A DNA stretch of 39,373 bases from a virus. The stretch lies in IMG/VR virus record IMGVR_UViG_3300021142_000081, positions 1-39,373 of that record. One strand, written 5' to 3'. Position numbers and translations under genes: made by a program. How positions within the stretch are numbered: position 1 is the first letter of the stretch; each line of letters opens with the position of its first letter. Positions 24,999-34,307 of this stretch are shown here, piece after piece. Below the pieces are notes generated by a model. It did not search any database and was not told the DNA's origin. It was given only the letters and a program-made list of their open reading frames with translations.

Positions 24999-27775
24999 TT
25001 TTTAGTAGGCTTTGGTTTTGCTTTTATTTTAAGACGTTCAATTTTCTGATCTGATGCCATTTTTTCTCTTTCCACACCAATCTTTTTAGTCTCTAATGCT
25101 TTTTTGGCTTCCAGATCTTTTCTCTTAAGAGAAAGTTCTTTATCCTTCTGTCCGATTTTTGCTTTTTCCAATTCATGAGATCTTTGAGATTCCTGCATCT
25201 TATGAGACAACTCTTTGGTTTTCAATGATATATCAGCAAGATGCTTAGATTGTTCTAAAGCTAGTTTTTCAGCATCCAACACATCTATTTTATTATCAGG
25301 AGAATCTTTTACATCAGCATCAAATCCAATACTGGATATTGTTGCCACTTGTATTTTATTTTCTCTATCTAATTGCTTCTGCTCTGCATCAAATTGTCTT
25401 TGTTTTTCTGCCTCTTGAGCTTGAGCCTGAAGTTGCTGCTGCTGCATTTGTTGCTCTTGTTGTTGCTGAGCCTGTTGATTTTTTTGTTGTTCCTGTTCAG
25501 CTTTTTCAATAGATTTTTGAATATCTGCAAGATTGTCATTTCTAACAATATCAATAAGAGAAGAAAGGGGAAGAAGGTTTTGGTTATTTTTCAGAATTAA
25601 TTCCTCAACAACCTGTTTCTTTCTCTGCATCTCTCCTGTATTATTAACATAAACTGCCAGATCTCTAAGCAGCAAGTCTCCAGCAGTAACTTTAATAAAT
25701 GCATCCCCTACATCTGTCATTATATAAGAGTCAGATAAATCCAACTCTCTTAAAGCACAAAACTGTGCAATATCAAGAATTGCTTCCAGTTTTCTTCTCC
25801 TGTAATTAGAAAACTGCTCAAAATATATTTCTGTAATGGCATAAGAGTTATTTACAGCAGTATTTGTTGCTGTAGCTGTCTCAGAAGCCTGAATAGTACC
25901 TTGTCTTTGTGGTGTTATACCTATTTGAAGAAAACCTTGCTGTTCTATCAGCATTGCTAAATTAATAGTTCTGACAATTCTCTCTGATTCATCCATATCC
26001 ATTACTTTCATGGAATATTGAAGAGAATTTTGATTTTGTGTTCCATTTGGAGCATCATCTACAACAGCAAGACCTATATTACTAGCCATTGTCATAAACT
26101 TTTCCATAGAATCTTCCCCTCCTAAATCTTTTATAGATGGAAGTAGGGAAGCTCCCATCAGAAAAAATTTTCCATTATTTTTCTGAGCTATCTGGTAAGA
26201 TTGATTGTAGAAAGCATTTACCAATATCTGATAGGGTTTGAGCAAATCTACAAGAGATTGGCTTCTGCCATTCCTGTTATTAAATATTTGCCCTATTACA
26301 GGAAGCTTACATTTGAATTGTAATGCTGGATTGTTTCCTTTAAACTGAAAAGGAGCAGGCATAACATCTATATAAATAGCACTTCTATCTTCAGAAGTCT
26401 GAGCTTTTTGGTAATTTACATTTACTTTTATACCTTGCCAAACCTGAGTTTGCCATGTCCAGCAAATTGTATTGGGTTCATCTGAATCTCTGTAAATTTC
26501 TTTAACCTCTTTAACCTCAAAAAGTTTAGGATCAAAGGTTTCATCTACAAGCATCACCTTACTCTCTCCAGTTTCAGGATTGACAATGTTTAATTTGCCA
26601 ACTTTTCTTTGAGATTTCCAATAACATTGTGTTACCTGAACCAAATCTGCCTGAGTAAAAAGATAATTTGTACCATCTGTAGATGGGTAAAACCCAAAAA
26701 TAGGAAATCCATAAGGAGATCCATCCATTGCATTATATCCTAAAGCTTGACCCTGAGCTTCTGTTAATGTATCATATTCCCTTGCATCTGCAAAAGGATA
26801 TAATGTAGCATTAAAAAATTCAGAGTAGACAGATCCATCCTTTTGATCTTTTTGATATTCTGGGTATAATGATTCTATTTGTTCTAGAGTCATTCTCCAG
26901 CCAAAAATATCTATAATCTGTGGTTTAGAGAGATATAATATCCTTCCTACATAATTTCCATCTTCTATATAATTAAGTTCTGGAGAATACTGGTAGAATG
27001 TATTTAATGTATTCCATGTTTCCACATTATACCCATCATTAGTAAGATATATATGTGAAAAACACCTATCAGCAACAAGCATATCATAAAATTCTTTTTG
27101 ATCCTGCTCATTAAGTCTAAATCTCTTCTTTACATTGAGAAGGATAGATTGCCCCCATGATTCTGCTGCTGTTCTGTAGTCATATGTAAGATATTTATTA
27201 ATAGCATCTGGAGTAAGTTCCTGATACTTTTGTTCAATCATTTGTTTATATTGATCCTGATCTTCCTGATTTTTAAAATTATTCTTTTCAGGATCAATTC
27301 CCATTGCAAGAAGCTTTTTATTTATTTCCTGAGTAAGTTCTTGCTGTATAAATGTATGTGTTAAATCAGTTTTAAGTCTTAATTTTTCATTGCTGGAATC
27401 TATATCCTCTGCCATAACCTGATGAATATCAGGTCTTTTTATATATTCACCTAGTAAAAGCTTTACAGCTTTGGTGGTAATATCATAGTGTTTCATGAAG
27501 CTAGGAAGCTTCATTTGTTCATATACTATAGAAGAAATATCATAGGCATCAAAACTATCTACATAATCTTCAAGATTAAACCTGCCCTGCATAATCTCAT
27601 AATTCTTTCTGAGATCAACATTATTATAAAAGATATACCTGCCAATTCCCTCAAGAGAATCCATTGTATCCTTCATCCATTTTGTGATTCCAAATCTATC
27701 TTTATCAATGTCAAATTTTTCCTTAAGACTGACCTGTTGTCTGGGAAGGGCTGAATTGACAGGGCGATTCATCAT
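24995..27775 (-). CDS. Portal protein
   Basis: 926 residues, long for a portal but usual for crAss-like phages. The portal dodecamer forms the DNA gate at one capsid vertex and docks TerL. It has an alpha/beta body of about 750 residues, then a Gln-rich low-complexity segment from about 757 (QQAQQQQEQQMQQQQLQ) and a charged coiled coil to the end (KPKPTKK). The direct place after TerL and before scaffold and capsid genes supports the call. It starts 88 nt after the TerL stop, behind a candidate phage promoter. Confidence 0.88.
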   Translation of the reverse strand: MMNRPVNSALPRQQVSLKEKFDIDKDRFGITKWMKDTMDSLEGIGRYIFYNNVDLRKNYEIMQGRFNLEDYVDSFDAYDISSIVYEQMKLPSFMKHYDITTKAVKLLLGEYIKRPDIHQVMAEDIDSSNEKLRLKTDLTHTFIQQELTQEINKKLLAMGIDPEKNNFKNQEDQDQYKQMIEQKYQELTPDAINKYLTYDYRTAAESWGQSILLNVKKRFRLNEQDQKEFYDMLVADRCFSHIYLTNDGYNVETWNTLNTFYQYSPELNYIEDGNYVGRILYLSKPQIIDIFGWRMTLEQIESLYPEYQKDQKDGSVYSEFFNATLYPFADAREYDTLTEAQGQALGYNAMDGSPYGFPIFGFYPSTDGTNYLFTQADLVQVTQCYWKSQRKVGKLNIVNPETGESKVMLVDETFDPKLFEVKEVKEIYRDSDEPNTICWTWQTQVWQGIKVNVNYQKAQTSEDRSAIYIDVMPAPFQFKGNNPALQFKCKLPVIGQIFNNRNGRSQSLVDLLKPYQILVNAFYNQSYQIAQKNNGKFFLMGASLLPSIKDLGGEDSMEKFMTMASNIGLAVVDDAPNGTQNQNSLQYSMKVMDMDESERIVRTINLAMLIEQQGFLQIGITPQRQGTIQASETATATNTAVNNSYAITEIYFEQFSNYRRRKLEAILDIAQFCALRELDLSDSYIMTDVGDAFIKVTAGDLLLRDLAVYVNNTGEMQRKKQVVEELILKNNQNLLPLSSLIDIVRNDNLADIQKSIEKAEQEQQKNQQAQQQQEQQMQQQQLQAQAQEAEKQRQFDAEQKQLDRENKIQVATISSIGFDADVKDSPDNKIDVLDAEKLALEQSKHLADISLKTKELSHKMQESQRSHELEKAKIGQKDKELSLKRKDLEAKKALETKKIGVEREKMASDQKIERLKIKAKPKPTKK

Positions 27776-27814
27776 AATATATCTATTAATTTATTAAAAC
27801 AACCCTAAATATAG

Positions 27815-27862
27815 GCATATAATTTTTCTAATTATAATTCCTAACCAAATTAGGTTAGATTT
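27815..27862 (-). promoter_or_regulatory. Candidate phage promoter, copy 2 of motif ATYTAACCTAAT
   Basis: Minus strand ATCTAACCTAAT (27849-27860) is followed after 27 nt by TATATGCC. AAATCTAACCTAATTTG is identical to the copy at 3955-3971. It begins right after the TerL stop, 74 nt before the portal ATG. The motif is also part of a hairpin CTAACC/GGTTAG, so a weak terminator or processing site is the alternative. Confidence 0.5.
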
Positions 27863-27863
27863 G

Positions 27864-30800
27864 TTAACCTCTCCCTCTTAACCATCTAGGAGTTGACATT
27901 CTTGTACCTTGTTTAAATGTACCAAAAGGAGTTTTTATGCTAGGAGTTTGTGATTCAATTACTTGGAAAAGAGTTGGTTTCTTCTTTGGTGTAGATGTAA
28001 TAGGGTATTTAATATCATAAAATTGAGCTAAAGTGAGGGCACAATACATTGATATAATTCTATCAAAGTTACCATCATGTACACCTCTTCCAGATGTCTT
28101 ACCTTTATATTGAATTAATTCCTGACATAACATTGTGTCTAGTATTCTGGTCAATCCTAATTGATATATCTCCTCCCCCTCTTCTGTAACAATAATATCT
28201 TCAGTATTTACATATTCTACAAGAAGGTTCATTCCATGTTTTTGATTTATAGTGGTGGCAGGAAACCCCATCTTTTTATTACCCCTGTATTTGGGGTTTA
28301 CATGAGTAAGTAAATCTGTTGTATCTGCCAGAAAATGAGATTTTCTTTTATGATAGAAATATTGAAGAAGGGTTCTTTCTGAATCTTCTATAATAACTCC
28401 GTCCACAGCATTATAAAATTCTGCTATCATAAGAGCAAGTTCATGAAATTCCTCAAGAGTAGTAAATCTTCCTGCCCAAGTTGCCACAGGTTGATTTTTA
28501 AACTGATCTAAAGGAGATATCATTCTTTTATAAACTACAATAGATGCCAAAGATACTTCTCCATCATTAGAATCATCATTGTTAATTGGGTCAATACCAA
28601 TGCAATATGTTCCATGTGGAACATTTTCTATAGGATGTTCAAATATACAAAGAGGAGCTTCTTTTTGATCTTTAGGGCCAACTGGGAACTTAATTATTGG
28701 TTTTTTATCAGAAAATGTCCAATTAACCTTACCTTCTGTATTTCTAAACAGGTCTGCATACACAGGATTATATTTTTCCAAAGTAATTTGGTGCATTTTA
28801 AGCCCTGGTACATTAAATTTATTGTTGGATTGAGACAGGAATATTTCCCTAGTAGTTTTAGGAAAATACATTGTGTGTTTAAGAAGAGCTGAAGAATCCT
28901 TGGATTCTTTTAGATTTTCTCTTTCCTTATCAATAAGAGTCTCATTTTCTTTTTTATCTGAAGCTAGTATTTTGACATTTTTTAAATTTGGATGTTTCTT
29001 TTCATCAACTCCTAGATATTCAGCAAATGATTTTTCATGTTTAGGGTAAGCATAAGACATCCACCCTGGAAGAAATAATCCACATTTTCTGGATTCATCA
29101 GGAACCTCACAAGCAAGAAAATTATAAGATTCTGGATTATCAAATAGGGTTTGGAAATCTCTAAAAGAATCCATATCACCACCTGTACCCATTACAAGGA
29201 ATGTTCCCCTCCACCCATTAGGAGTTGTTAAACCTGGAAGACCTGCAAGCAGAGCTTTTAGGAAATTACCTTTACCACCTTCATCTATTACACCTGCTGT
29301 AGGAGTTAAACCTGCAAGAGCTTCCTCATTATCTCCACCATCAAAGTTTCTTATAGCAAAACTACTCCAAGGAATTCTTTGATTTGTTTTAGCATCTTTG
29401 ATACCAAGGGTAACTTGTTTCTTCCAGTTATCTTCTATCTTGGATTTCATAAAGAAATCTGGCAATTCATTTATTCCCAAATCTATCTTATCTGTAATAA
29501 TCTTTATATCTGGTTCATTCAAACCTGAGACAACAACTTGGGAGTTTTTCCAACAAACAGCTTCCCATGCACAAAAAGAGGCTTCCAGCTCACTATTATG
29601 AGTTACTGTAAAGTTATCTGTAAGAAATAGTTTATCTTCATTTGCAACAGTTATACAAGTAGCAAGATTTTTTCTTACTTTTTGAATATTTACTATCCTT
29701 GTTTTGTTTATTTTTGATAAATCTCCTTTAGAAAATTTAAATCTTTCTATTTTTCTAGATAATTTGAATGGAGCAAAATTAATATATAGTTGAAAGTGGT
29801 ATGCATTCTTACATTTTATTCTCCCCCCATTCTTTGTATAGTATGATTCTCTAACAGTCCTTTTTAAATTTATACCCAAACTTCTGCAAAGAAAATAGAA
29901 ATCATCTGCTAATTGCTCAGAGGTCGTAGTGAATGAACAATCTCCTAATTTGGAAATTGTACCATCTGTATCCATAAGACCCTTTAAAAGTTCAATTCTT
30001 TGTTCTATAGAACTATATAGGTATTCTTTCGGAATATGTTTATTATGAATAAGATTTAATTTTCTTAATAGCACTAAAAGAATGTTTTTATCTTTTAATG
30101 TTTTATTATTTCCTCCTTTTATACCAGAAGTAATTCTATAGGTAATTCCATCTTCTTTTACAACCAGATTCAGTGTCTCGGCATAGATTTTTACATAGTC
30201 TATGATTTCATTATCTATAGATGTAATATCAGGACTTTTATTAGATCCATCTCCTAACCATAAACCAAGGAAATAAGGATCTATTTCTAAATCTTTAAAA
30301 GAATATTCAACAGGTGCATTATTAGGTATAGAATATAAATACTCAAAACATTTTTCTCCAGGCTTGTAAGAATTTTTTCTCTCCCTTTTATATTTTGATA
30401 TTAATTCTTTTGTGTTCATAGTGACAAATTTATCACCATGTCTATCTTTTTTACCAGTTTTCTTAGTTTGAAGATACCATAAATGGTCTTCACAGCAATA
30501 AAGTTTTCTTCCATCAAGCAAAGATATCTCATATATATCCTTTTCTCCTTGTGGAAATACTCCAGTAACCTTTGTAGGTTTACCATCAGCCCCAAATATA
30601 AAATCACCTACACATATATCCTCAATATTTATTGTACCATCCTGAGTATATAGTTTACTTCCATGCTCTAAAGCCTTACTAAAACGTCTAGTTCCAGCAG
30701 CAATAACTCCTTTTCTTCTTAAATTACCATTTTCATCCTTAAAATTCTTGGCTTCCCATATTTTATTAGTAAGTATCCACTCAGAATCTCGGAAATCTGG

Positions 30801-31013
30801 TTTTTGCCTAATTCTTCCTTTAGTTATGTGATCTGTAATAATAGTCCAAAGGTTACAGTGCCAATACAAAAAGGGGTTTATAAAAACCCCATCAATTGTT
30901 ATACCCTCTTTACATTTCTTTCTTTCAGCTTTCCAAAACTCATTATATTCATCTGAGTCTTTATCTGGAAGATTCTTTTGATTTATTAATAAATCCTTAC
31001 TTTCAAATATCAT
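27864..31013 (-). CDS. terL: Terminase large subunit (TerL) interrupted by an intein
   Basis: 1049 residues before splicing, 689 after. It is the packaging motor and nuclease. ATPase: Walker A in AAGTRRFSK (105-113) continuing with Ser474 after the intein; Walker B GVIDE with Asp577-Glu578. Nuclease: Asp808 (CIGIDP), Glu876-Asp877 (IIEDSER), and Asp980/Asp984 (HDGNFDR). The intein splits Walker A between Lys113 and Ser474, so an unspliced protein could not bind ATP normally. It starts 9 nt after the small gene before it. Confidence 0.95.
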   Translation of the reverse strand: MIFESKDLLINQKNLPDKDSDEYNEFWKAERKKCKEGITIDGVFINPFLYWHCNLWTIITDHITKGRIRQKPDFRDSEWILTNKIWEAKNFKDENGNLRRKGVIAAGTRRFSKALEHGSKLYTQDGTINIEDICVGDFIFGADGKPTKVTGVFPQGEKDIYEISLLDGRKLYCCEDHLWYLQTKKTGKKDRHGDKFVTMNTKELISKYKRERKNSYKPGEKCFEYLYSIPNNAPVEYSFKDLEIDPYFLGLWLGDGSNKSPDITSIDNEIIDYVKIYAETLNLVVKEDGITYRITSGIKGGNNKTLKDKNILLVLLRKLNLIHNKHIPKEYLYSSIEQRIELLKGLMDTDGTISKLGDCSFTTTSEQLADDFYFLCRSLGINLKRTVRESYYTKNGGRIKCKNAYHFQLYINFAPFKLSRKIERFKFSKGDLSKINKTRIVNIQKVRKNLATCITVANEDKLFLTDNFTVTHNSELEASFCAWEAVCWKNSQVVVSGLNEPDIKIITDKIDLGINELPDFFMKSKIEDNWKKQVTLGIKDAKTNQRIPWSSFAIRNFDGGDNEEALAGLTPTAGVIDEGGKGNFLKALLAGLPGLTTPNGWRGTFLVMGTGGDMDSFRDFQTLFDNPESYNFLACEVPDESRKCGLFLPGWMSYAYPKHEKSFAEYLGVDEKKHPNLKNVKILASDKKENETLIDKERENLKESKDSSALLKHTMYFPKTTREIFLSQSNNKFNVPGLKMHQITLEKYNPVYADLFRNTEGKVNWTFSDKKPIIKFPVGPKDQKEAPLCIFEHPIENVPHGTYCIGIDPINNDDSNDGEVSLASIVVYKRMISPLDQFKNQPVATWAGRFTTLEEFHELALMIAEFYNAVDGVIIEDSERTLLQYFYHKRKSHFLADTTDLLTHVNPKYRGNKKMGFPATTINQKHGMNLLVEYVNTEDIIVTEEGEEIYQLGLTRILDTMLCQELIQYKGKTSGRGVHDGNFDRIISMYCALTLAQFYDIKYPITSTPKKKPTLFQVIESQTPSIKTPFGTFKQGTRMSTPRWLRGRG
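29595..30674 (-). mobile_element. Class 3-type intein with LAGLIDADG endonuclease inside TerL
   Basis: 360 codons, TerL residues 114-473. It begins ALEHGSKLYT, with Ala rather than Cys/Ser, and ends FTVTHN before Ser. The class 3 signature W-C-T is present: Trp66 two residues after the block B His64 (EDHLW), Cys340 in block F (ATCITV) and Thr358 before the terminal His-Asn (THN). The endonuclease domain has the two LAGLIDADG-type helices LGLWLGDGS (136-144) and LLKGLMDTDG (229-238). Boundaries are set by the restored Walker A. Class 3 inteins use the block F Cys as first nucleophile and are thought to be of phage origin. Confidence 0.9.
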
Positions 31014-31022
31014 ATTAATTTT

Positions 31023-31355
31023 TTAATCATCATCTTCATCCCCAGAATTAAGAATTCCAGCTATTTTACCTCCTCCTCTTTTTTCTAGTTTAAGAGATTC
31101 TTTTTCTCTTACCTCATTCACTATCTTTATTATTTCCCCATAATCCTTTACAGCTTTAGATAAATCTGATCTTTGTTGCTCAATTGTGGCCACTACTACA
31201 GGTATTGTGCCCCCCGATTTTGTATCTCTCCAAGCAATTCTGTCAGAAAGTTCATCTAAAGGTCTTTTATCTACATAAGCTTTTAGCTCCCTGCTTTTAT
31301 TTTCAAGCCATTCCAGCTCAAAATCCACATATGTACTTTGTTGTTTTTTAGCCAT
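31023..31355 (-). CDS. Small charged protein before TerL (small terminase candidate)
   Basis: 110 residues, helical and highly charged, ending in an acidic tail (SGDEDDD). The middle and C-terminal part have a coiled-coil pattern (SKAVKDYGEIIKIVNEVREK). Its place directly before TerL is where many phages keep TerS, which recognises packaging DNA; I see no DNA-binding motif, so this is position-based only. Confidence 0.6.
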   Translation of the reverse strand: MAKKQQSTYVDFELEWLENKSRELKAYVDKRPLDELSDRIAWRDTKSGGTIPVVVATIEQQRSDLSKAVKDYGEIIKIVNEVREKESLKLEKRGGGKIAGILNSGDEDDD

Positions 31356-31360
31356 TAAAA

Positions 31361-31699
31361 TTAATTTTTTGAGAATTTATCAAAATTATTTTGAATTTGG
31401 GTTTTGTTCTCAGGCTTATTTATTGACTCAGCAACCTTTACAAGATTATCTCTATACTCAGAGATTTCTTTAGAATGTTCTGCAAGAGGTGTTTCTAAGT
31501 CTGTCTCCAGTATTTCTACTAAAAGAAAGAAATTAGACAAAGCACCTTTTAGCATATCATATTTAATAGCTACCTGCATTTGTTCAGTCTTGTCTGTAAT
31601 ATTTTTAATATTTGATACAGAGGCTTCTACATCAGATGAAAGATTCTTCATCAGTTGGAACATTGTATCAATTCTTTGGGTTATTTTTTCTTTATACAT
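31361..31699 (-). CDS. Helical hypothetical protein (112 aa)
   Basis: 112 residues, almost entirely helical with heptad-like spacing (MFQLMKNLSSDVEASVSNI ... ILETDLETPLAEHSKE). It overlaps the upstream gene by 8 nt and precedes the next start by 5 nt. Unknown family; may oligomerise. Confidence 0.65.
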   Translation of the reverse strand: MYKEKITQRIDTMFQLMKNLSSDVEASVSNIKNITDKTEQMQVAIKYDMLKGALSNFFLLVEILETDLETPLAEHSKEISEYRDNLVKVAESINKPENKTQIQNNFDKFSKN

Positions 31700-31922
31700 C
31701 TTCTTCCCATTTAACCTGATATTCTTCTCTCAGGAGTTCTGAATTCTTTTCTATCTTTCCTATAAGGGTATTATCATCCCATTTATATGGATTTTCCTCT
31801 CCTATGTGAGAAGTTAAAACACACATTAGTTCCGATAGGTGCATATCCTGAAATTCCTCAAAGTATTTTACAAGCCTATTTATTGCAAGACTTCTTTTTT
31901 GATATTGTTGCTTATCCTTCAT
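31692..31922 (-). CDS. Small hypothetical protein (76 aa)
   Basis: 76 residues, mixed charge, helical (RLVKYFEEFQDMHLSELMCV). It overlaps the zinc-binding gene upstream by 11 nt and the helical gene downstream by 8 nt. No family recognised. Confidence 0.6.
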   Translation of the reverse strand: MKDKQQYQKRSLAINRLVKYFEEFQDMHLSELMCVLTSHIGEENPYKWDDNTLIGKIEKNSELLREEYQVKWEEDV

Positions 31923-32289
31923 ATTTATTCCATTTAAGGGCTATTTGTTTATTATTTTGTTGATTATATATTCCTATTCCACATTCTGACTCTAAAGAAG
32001 CAGTTTTTATATTTACCACACATCCACACATACTGCAATGTAAATCTGTCCTATCTGTTTGATAATTATTACCAGTTAAATCCTTATACTCTTCAGATGT
32101 TCTTGCTTTAATTGAGTTTAAAGGGCAATCTATACAGATTAATCTTCTCCTGACAATCTCTTCCTGTTTATCTTCTGAAAGGCTTTCAAATTGAAACCTG
32201 ACATCATTTATAATACCTTCAGCAATCTTATCAATATTAGGAATTCCCTTTATTGCTGTTTTTATCCACTCCTTCAAATATCCACTCAT
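31912..32289 (-). CDS. Zinc-knuckle protein (125 aa)
   Basis: 125 residues. Helical N-terminal half, then CIDC (about 52-55) and CSMCGC (about 84-89), a likely zinc-binding site, with another Cys in SECGIG. Similar Cys-paired small proteins occur near the packaging genes of Bacteroidales phages in my recollection. It overlaps the upstream gene by 53 nt. Could bind nucleic acid; unproven. Confidence 0.65.
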   Translation of the reverse strand: MSGYLKEWIKTAIKGIPNIDKIAEGIINDVRFQFESLSEDKQEEIVRRRLICIDCPLNSIKARTSEEYKDLTGNNYQTDRTDLHCSMCGCVVNIKTASLESECGIGIYNQQNNKQIALKWNKYEG

Positions 32290-32719
32290 AATTAGCTTTT
32301 ATTTTTTCTGGTTTATTTATTTTTCTATAATTCTCATTATATTTTATCTGTTCTTTCATCCTTTCTTTTTTAAGTTCATCCACCTGTTTCCACAATATTC
32401 TGAATTCTTCTTTCCTTCCAAGAAATATATTTCCTATCATAGTACTTGAATCTAGATATTTCTCAGGATATTTTTGTTTTATACTTCTCATGGCCTTTAT
32501 AAGATGTCTTAAAGCTAGTTTTGCTTTTTTAAAATCCAAAACAAAAAATCCCAACCCATCTACTTGAATAGCAGGCTTTTCAGATTTTATAAGAACTTTT
32601 TTCCAATATTTCCAATACTCTTTAATGATGTATTCTTTTATTTCATCTCTTCTGGGATGATTTGGAAGAAAATCTGGATCATTAAAAGTATTTAATATAA
32701 TGCCATTATTTCCTATCAT
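32237..32719 (-). CDS. Basic hypothetical protein (160 aa)
   Basis: 160 residues, rich in Lys/Arg and aromatic residues, mainly helical (KAKLALRHLIKAMRSIKQKY; LWKQVDELKKERMKEQIKY). No catalytic motif. Overlaps both neighbours, so it belongs to the same polycistronic unit. A DNA or RNA contact role would fit the charge but is a guess. Confidence 0.65.
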   Translation of the reverse strand: MIGNNGIILNTFNDPDFLPNHPRRDEIKEYIIKEYWKYWKKVLIKSEKPAIQVDGLGFFVLDFKKAKLALRHLIKAMRSIKQKYPEKYLDSSTMIGNIFLGRKEEFRILWKQVDELKKERMKEQIKYNENYRKINKPEKIKANYEWIFEGVDKNSNKGNS

Positions 32720-33056
32720 TTGTTATTGTATATTGAAAAATAATCCTATCATTGTTTCCCCCAATAGCATAATCATTAGATATGGATTCTCCATATGTTG
32801 TTTTCTGTATAATTCCGTATTTACGAAACTTTGATATTAAATTAGATACAGCATTACTGGACTTAAAAAGTTTATTATCTACAAGATCAGTTTTAGTAAC
32901 TTTATTAAACCCATTAATTACAAAATAAGTGAGGGCAAAAACCTCTGTATCAGACAATATAAGTTTCTTAGTGACTGCAATAAGTTTAATTATTGTCTTC
33001 ACCATTTCAAACGAATTGACAGATTTATCATTTATATTTATCTTAATTCCAGTCAC
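32706..33056 (-). CDS. Winged-helix-like DNA-binding protein (putative)
   Basis: 116 residues. The central region reads like a winged helix: ILSDTEVFALTYFVINGF, then VTKTDLVDNKLFKSSNAVSN as helix-turn-helix, then LISKFRKYGIIQK and a beta wing. This could be a regulator or a small-terminase-like protein. It lies in the accessory cluster upstream of TerL. Fold call is from pattern only. Confidence 0.65.
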   Translation of the reverse strand: MTGIKININDKSVNSFEMVKTIIKLIAVTKKLILSDTEVFALTYFVINGFNKVTKTDLVDNKLFKSSNAVSNLISKFRKYGIIQKTTYGESISNDYAIGGNNDRIIFQYTITNDRK

Positions 33057-33067
33057 TTAGCTTAATT

Positions 33068-33451
33068 TTATTCAAAAAATACTGTATCAAATTCTTCAAT
33101 ACTGCAATTAATAAAAAGAACCTTTTCTGCAAATTTAAAATTAACTTCTACAAGATGTGTAGCATCTATAGCTTCCTGCCATGACTCTACATCCTCCTTT
33201 TTAAACCTAACCTTTTTATAAACAGGAGTGAGATCTTCTGGGTAGATGGCAAATTCCACATCTTCCTGCTCTTCCTCTTTTTCAGGATCACCTGAAATAA
33301 GCCTATTTATCCTCTCCTCTTCAAGTTCTTCTTTAGACTTCTTTTTGGATTTTTTTATTTCCTTTTTCTTTTCCTGAACCTTTTCAAAAATTTCTCTTTC
33401 ATGTATAAATTCAGCTTCTGCTAATATCCATCCTTGCTTACTTGTTACCAT
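33068..33451 (-). CDS. Highly charged hypothetical protein (127 aa)
   Basis: 127 residues. Residues about 25-62 form a Lys/Glu-rich helix (KKKEIKKSKKKSKEELEEER), followed by an acidic stretch and a more ordered C-terminal 55 residues (LVEVNFKFAEKVLFINCS). No family recognised. First small gene downstream of the glycosyltransferase. Confidence 0.65.
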   Translation of the reverse strand: MVTSKQGWILAEAEFIHEREIFEKVQEKKKEIKKSKKKSKEELEEERINRLISGDPEKEEEQEDVEFAIYPEDLTPVYKKVRFKKEDVESWQEAIDATHLVEVNFKFAEKVLFINCSIEEFDTVFFE

Positions 33452-33503
33452 TGTCTAATTTTTTGTACAATTATATGTAATTTATTTTAATTCTCCAAAC
33501 TCT

Positions 33504-34307
33504 TTAACATTTTTTAACAATTGATTTGTATTTCATCTTTATCTTATACCATAAATAAGAAAGTCTAAGTTTTAATGAATCTTCTTGTCCTAATTCAAAA
33601 GGTTGGGATTTTCTACCATACCAATTAATTCCTTTAGATGCTCCTACAGATTCCAAATGTATAGCCAATATTTCAGGAATAAGAATCCTTTTATTTCTGG
33701 GCCAATTTCTAACAAATTCCAAATCACAATGATCTGCTCCAATACTATTCTGAGGATATGCATCAAAAGATGATTTGTGAGCTAACTGAAAGAACCCTAG
33801 TGGCCTCCAACCAAGGAAATGACCCTCATCTCTCGCTTCTCCAAAATAATGCACTAATCTGGCTCCTAATGGAAATCCTGCTGTATGCAAAAGCCAATTC
33901 TGTTTAATTGAATCCCTTTTCTGAATATAATTTATCCAGTTTTCCAATCCTACACAATTAACCCTATCTACTCCATAAATACAAGAAATATCTAAAGGAA
34001 GTTTTTCCAGAATATACTTAGTCATTGAGGGAAGAATAATATCTGAATCCAAAAATAACACCCATGAATCCCCATCCACTAATTTTAAAGCCTCATTAAT
34101 ACCTGCATACTTATTAAAAATACCCTTTTCATAAAATACATCAGTTTGTAAACAATAAACATTATGATTGTCACATAAATCCTTTGTCTTTTGATCTTTA
34201 GTATCTGTTACAATAATCCATTGGTCAAATAATTGCTTATTCTCCAAAAGACTCCAACATAGAAAATCTGAATACCCCACACTTACAGTAATACAAGTAA
34301 TCTTCAT
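33504..34307 (-). CDS. Glycosyltransferase, GT-A fold (GT2-like)
   Basis: 267 residues. N-terminal Rossmann-like start (MKITCITVSVGYSDFL), then LVDGDSWVLFLDSDIILP with the metal-binding DxD at residues 87-89, a later HCDLEFVRNW box and HLES. These enzymes transfer a sugar from a nucleotide sugar. As first gene of the structural block it could glycosylate virion proteins, or alter host surface sugars. No membrane segment, so it acts in the cytoplasm. Acceptor unknown. Confidence 0.85.
   Translation of the reverse strand: MKITCITVSVGYSDFLCWSLLENKQLFDQWIIVTDTKDQKTKDLCDNHNVYCLQTDVFYEKGIFNKYAGINEALKLVDGDSWVLFLDSDIILPSMTKYILEKLPLDISCIYGVDRVNCVGLENWINYIQKRDSIKQNWLLHTAGFPLGARLVHYFGEARDEGHFLGWRPLGFFQLAHKSSFDAYPQNSIGADHCDLEFVRNWPRNKRILIPEILAIHLESVGASKGINWYGRKSQPFELGQEDSLKLRLSYLWYKIKMKYKSIVKKC

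Noticed and set aside
25369-25600. Leu/Gln-rich small frames opposite and within the portal gene
   Set aside because: They are shadows of the low-complexity Gln-rich segment of the portal protein.
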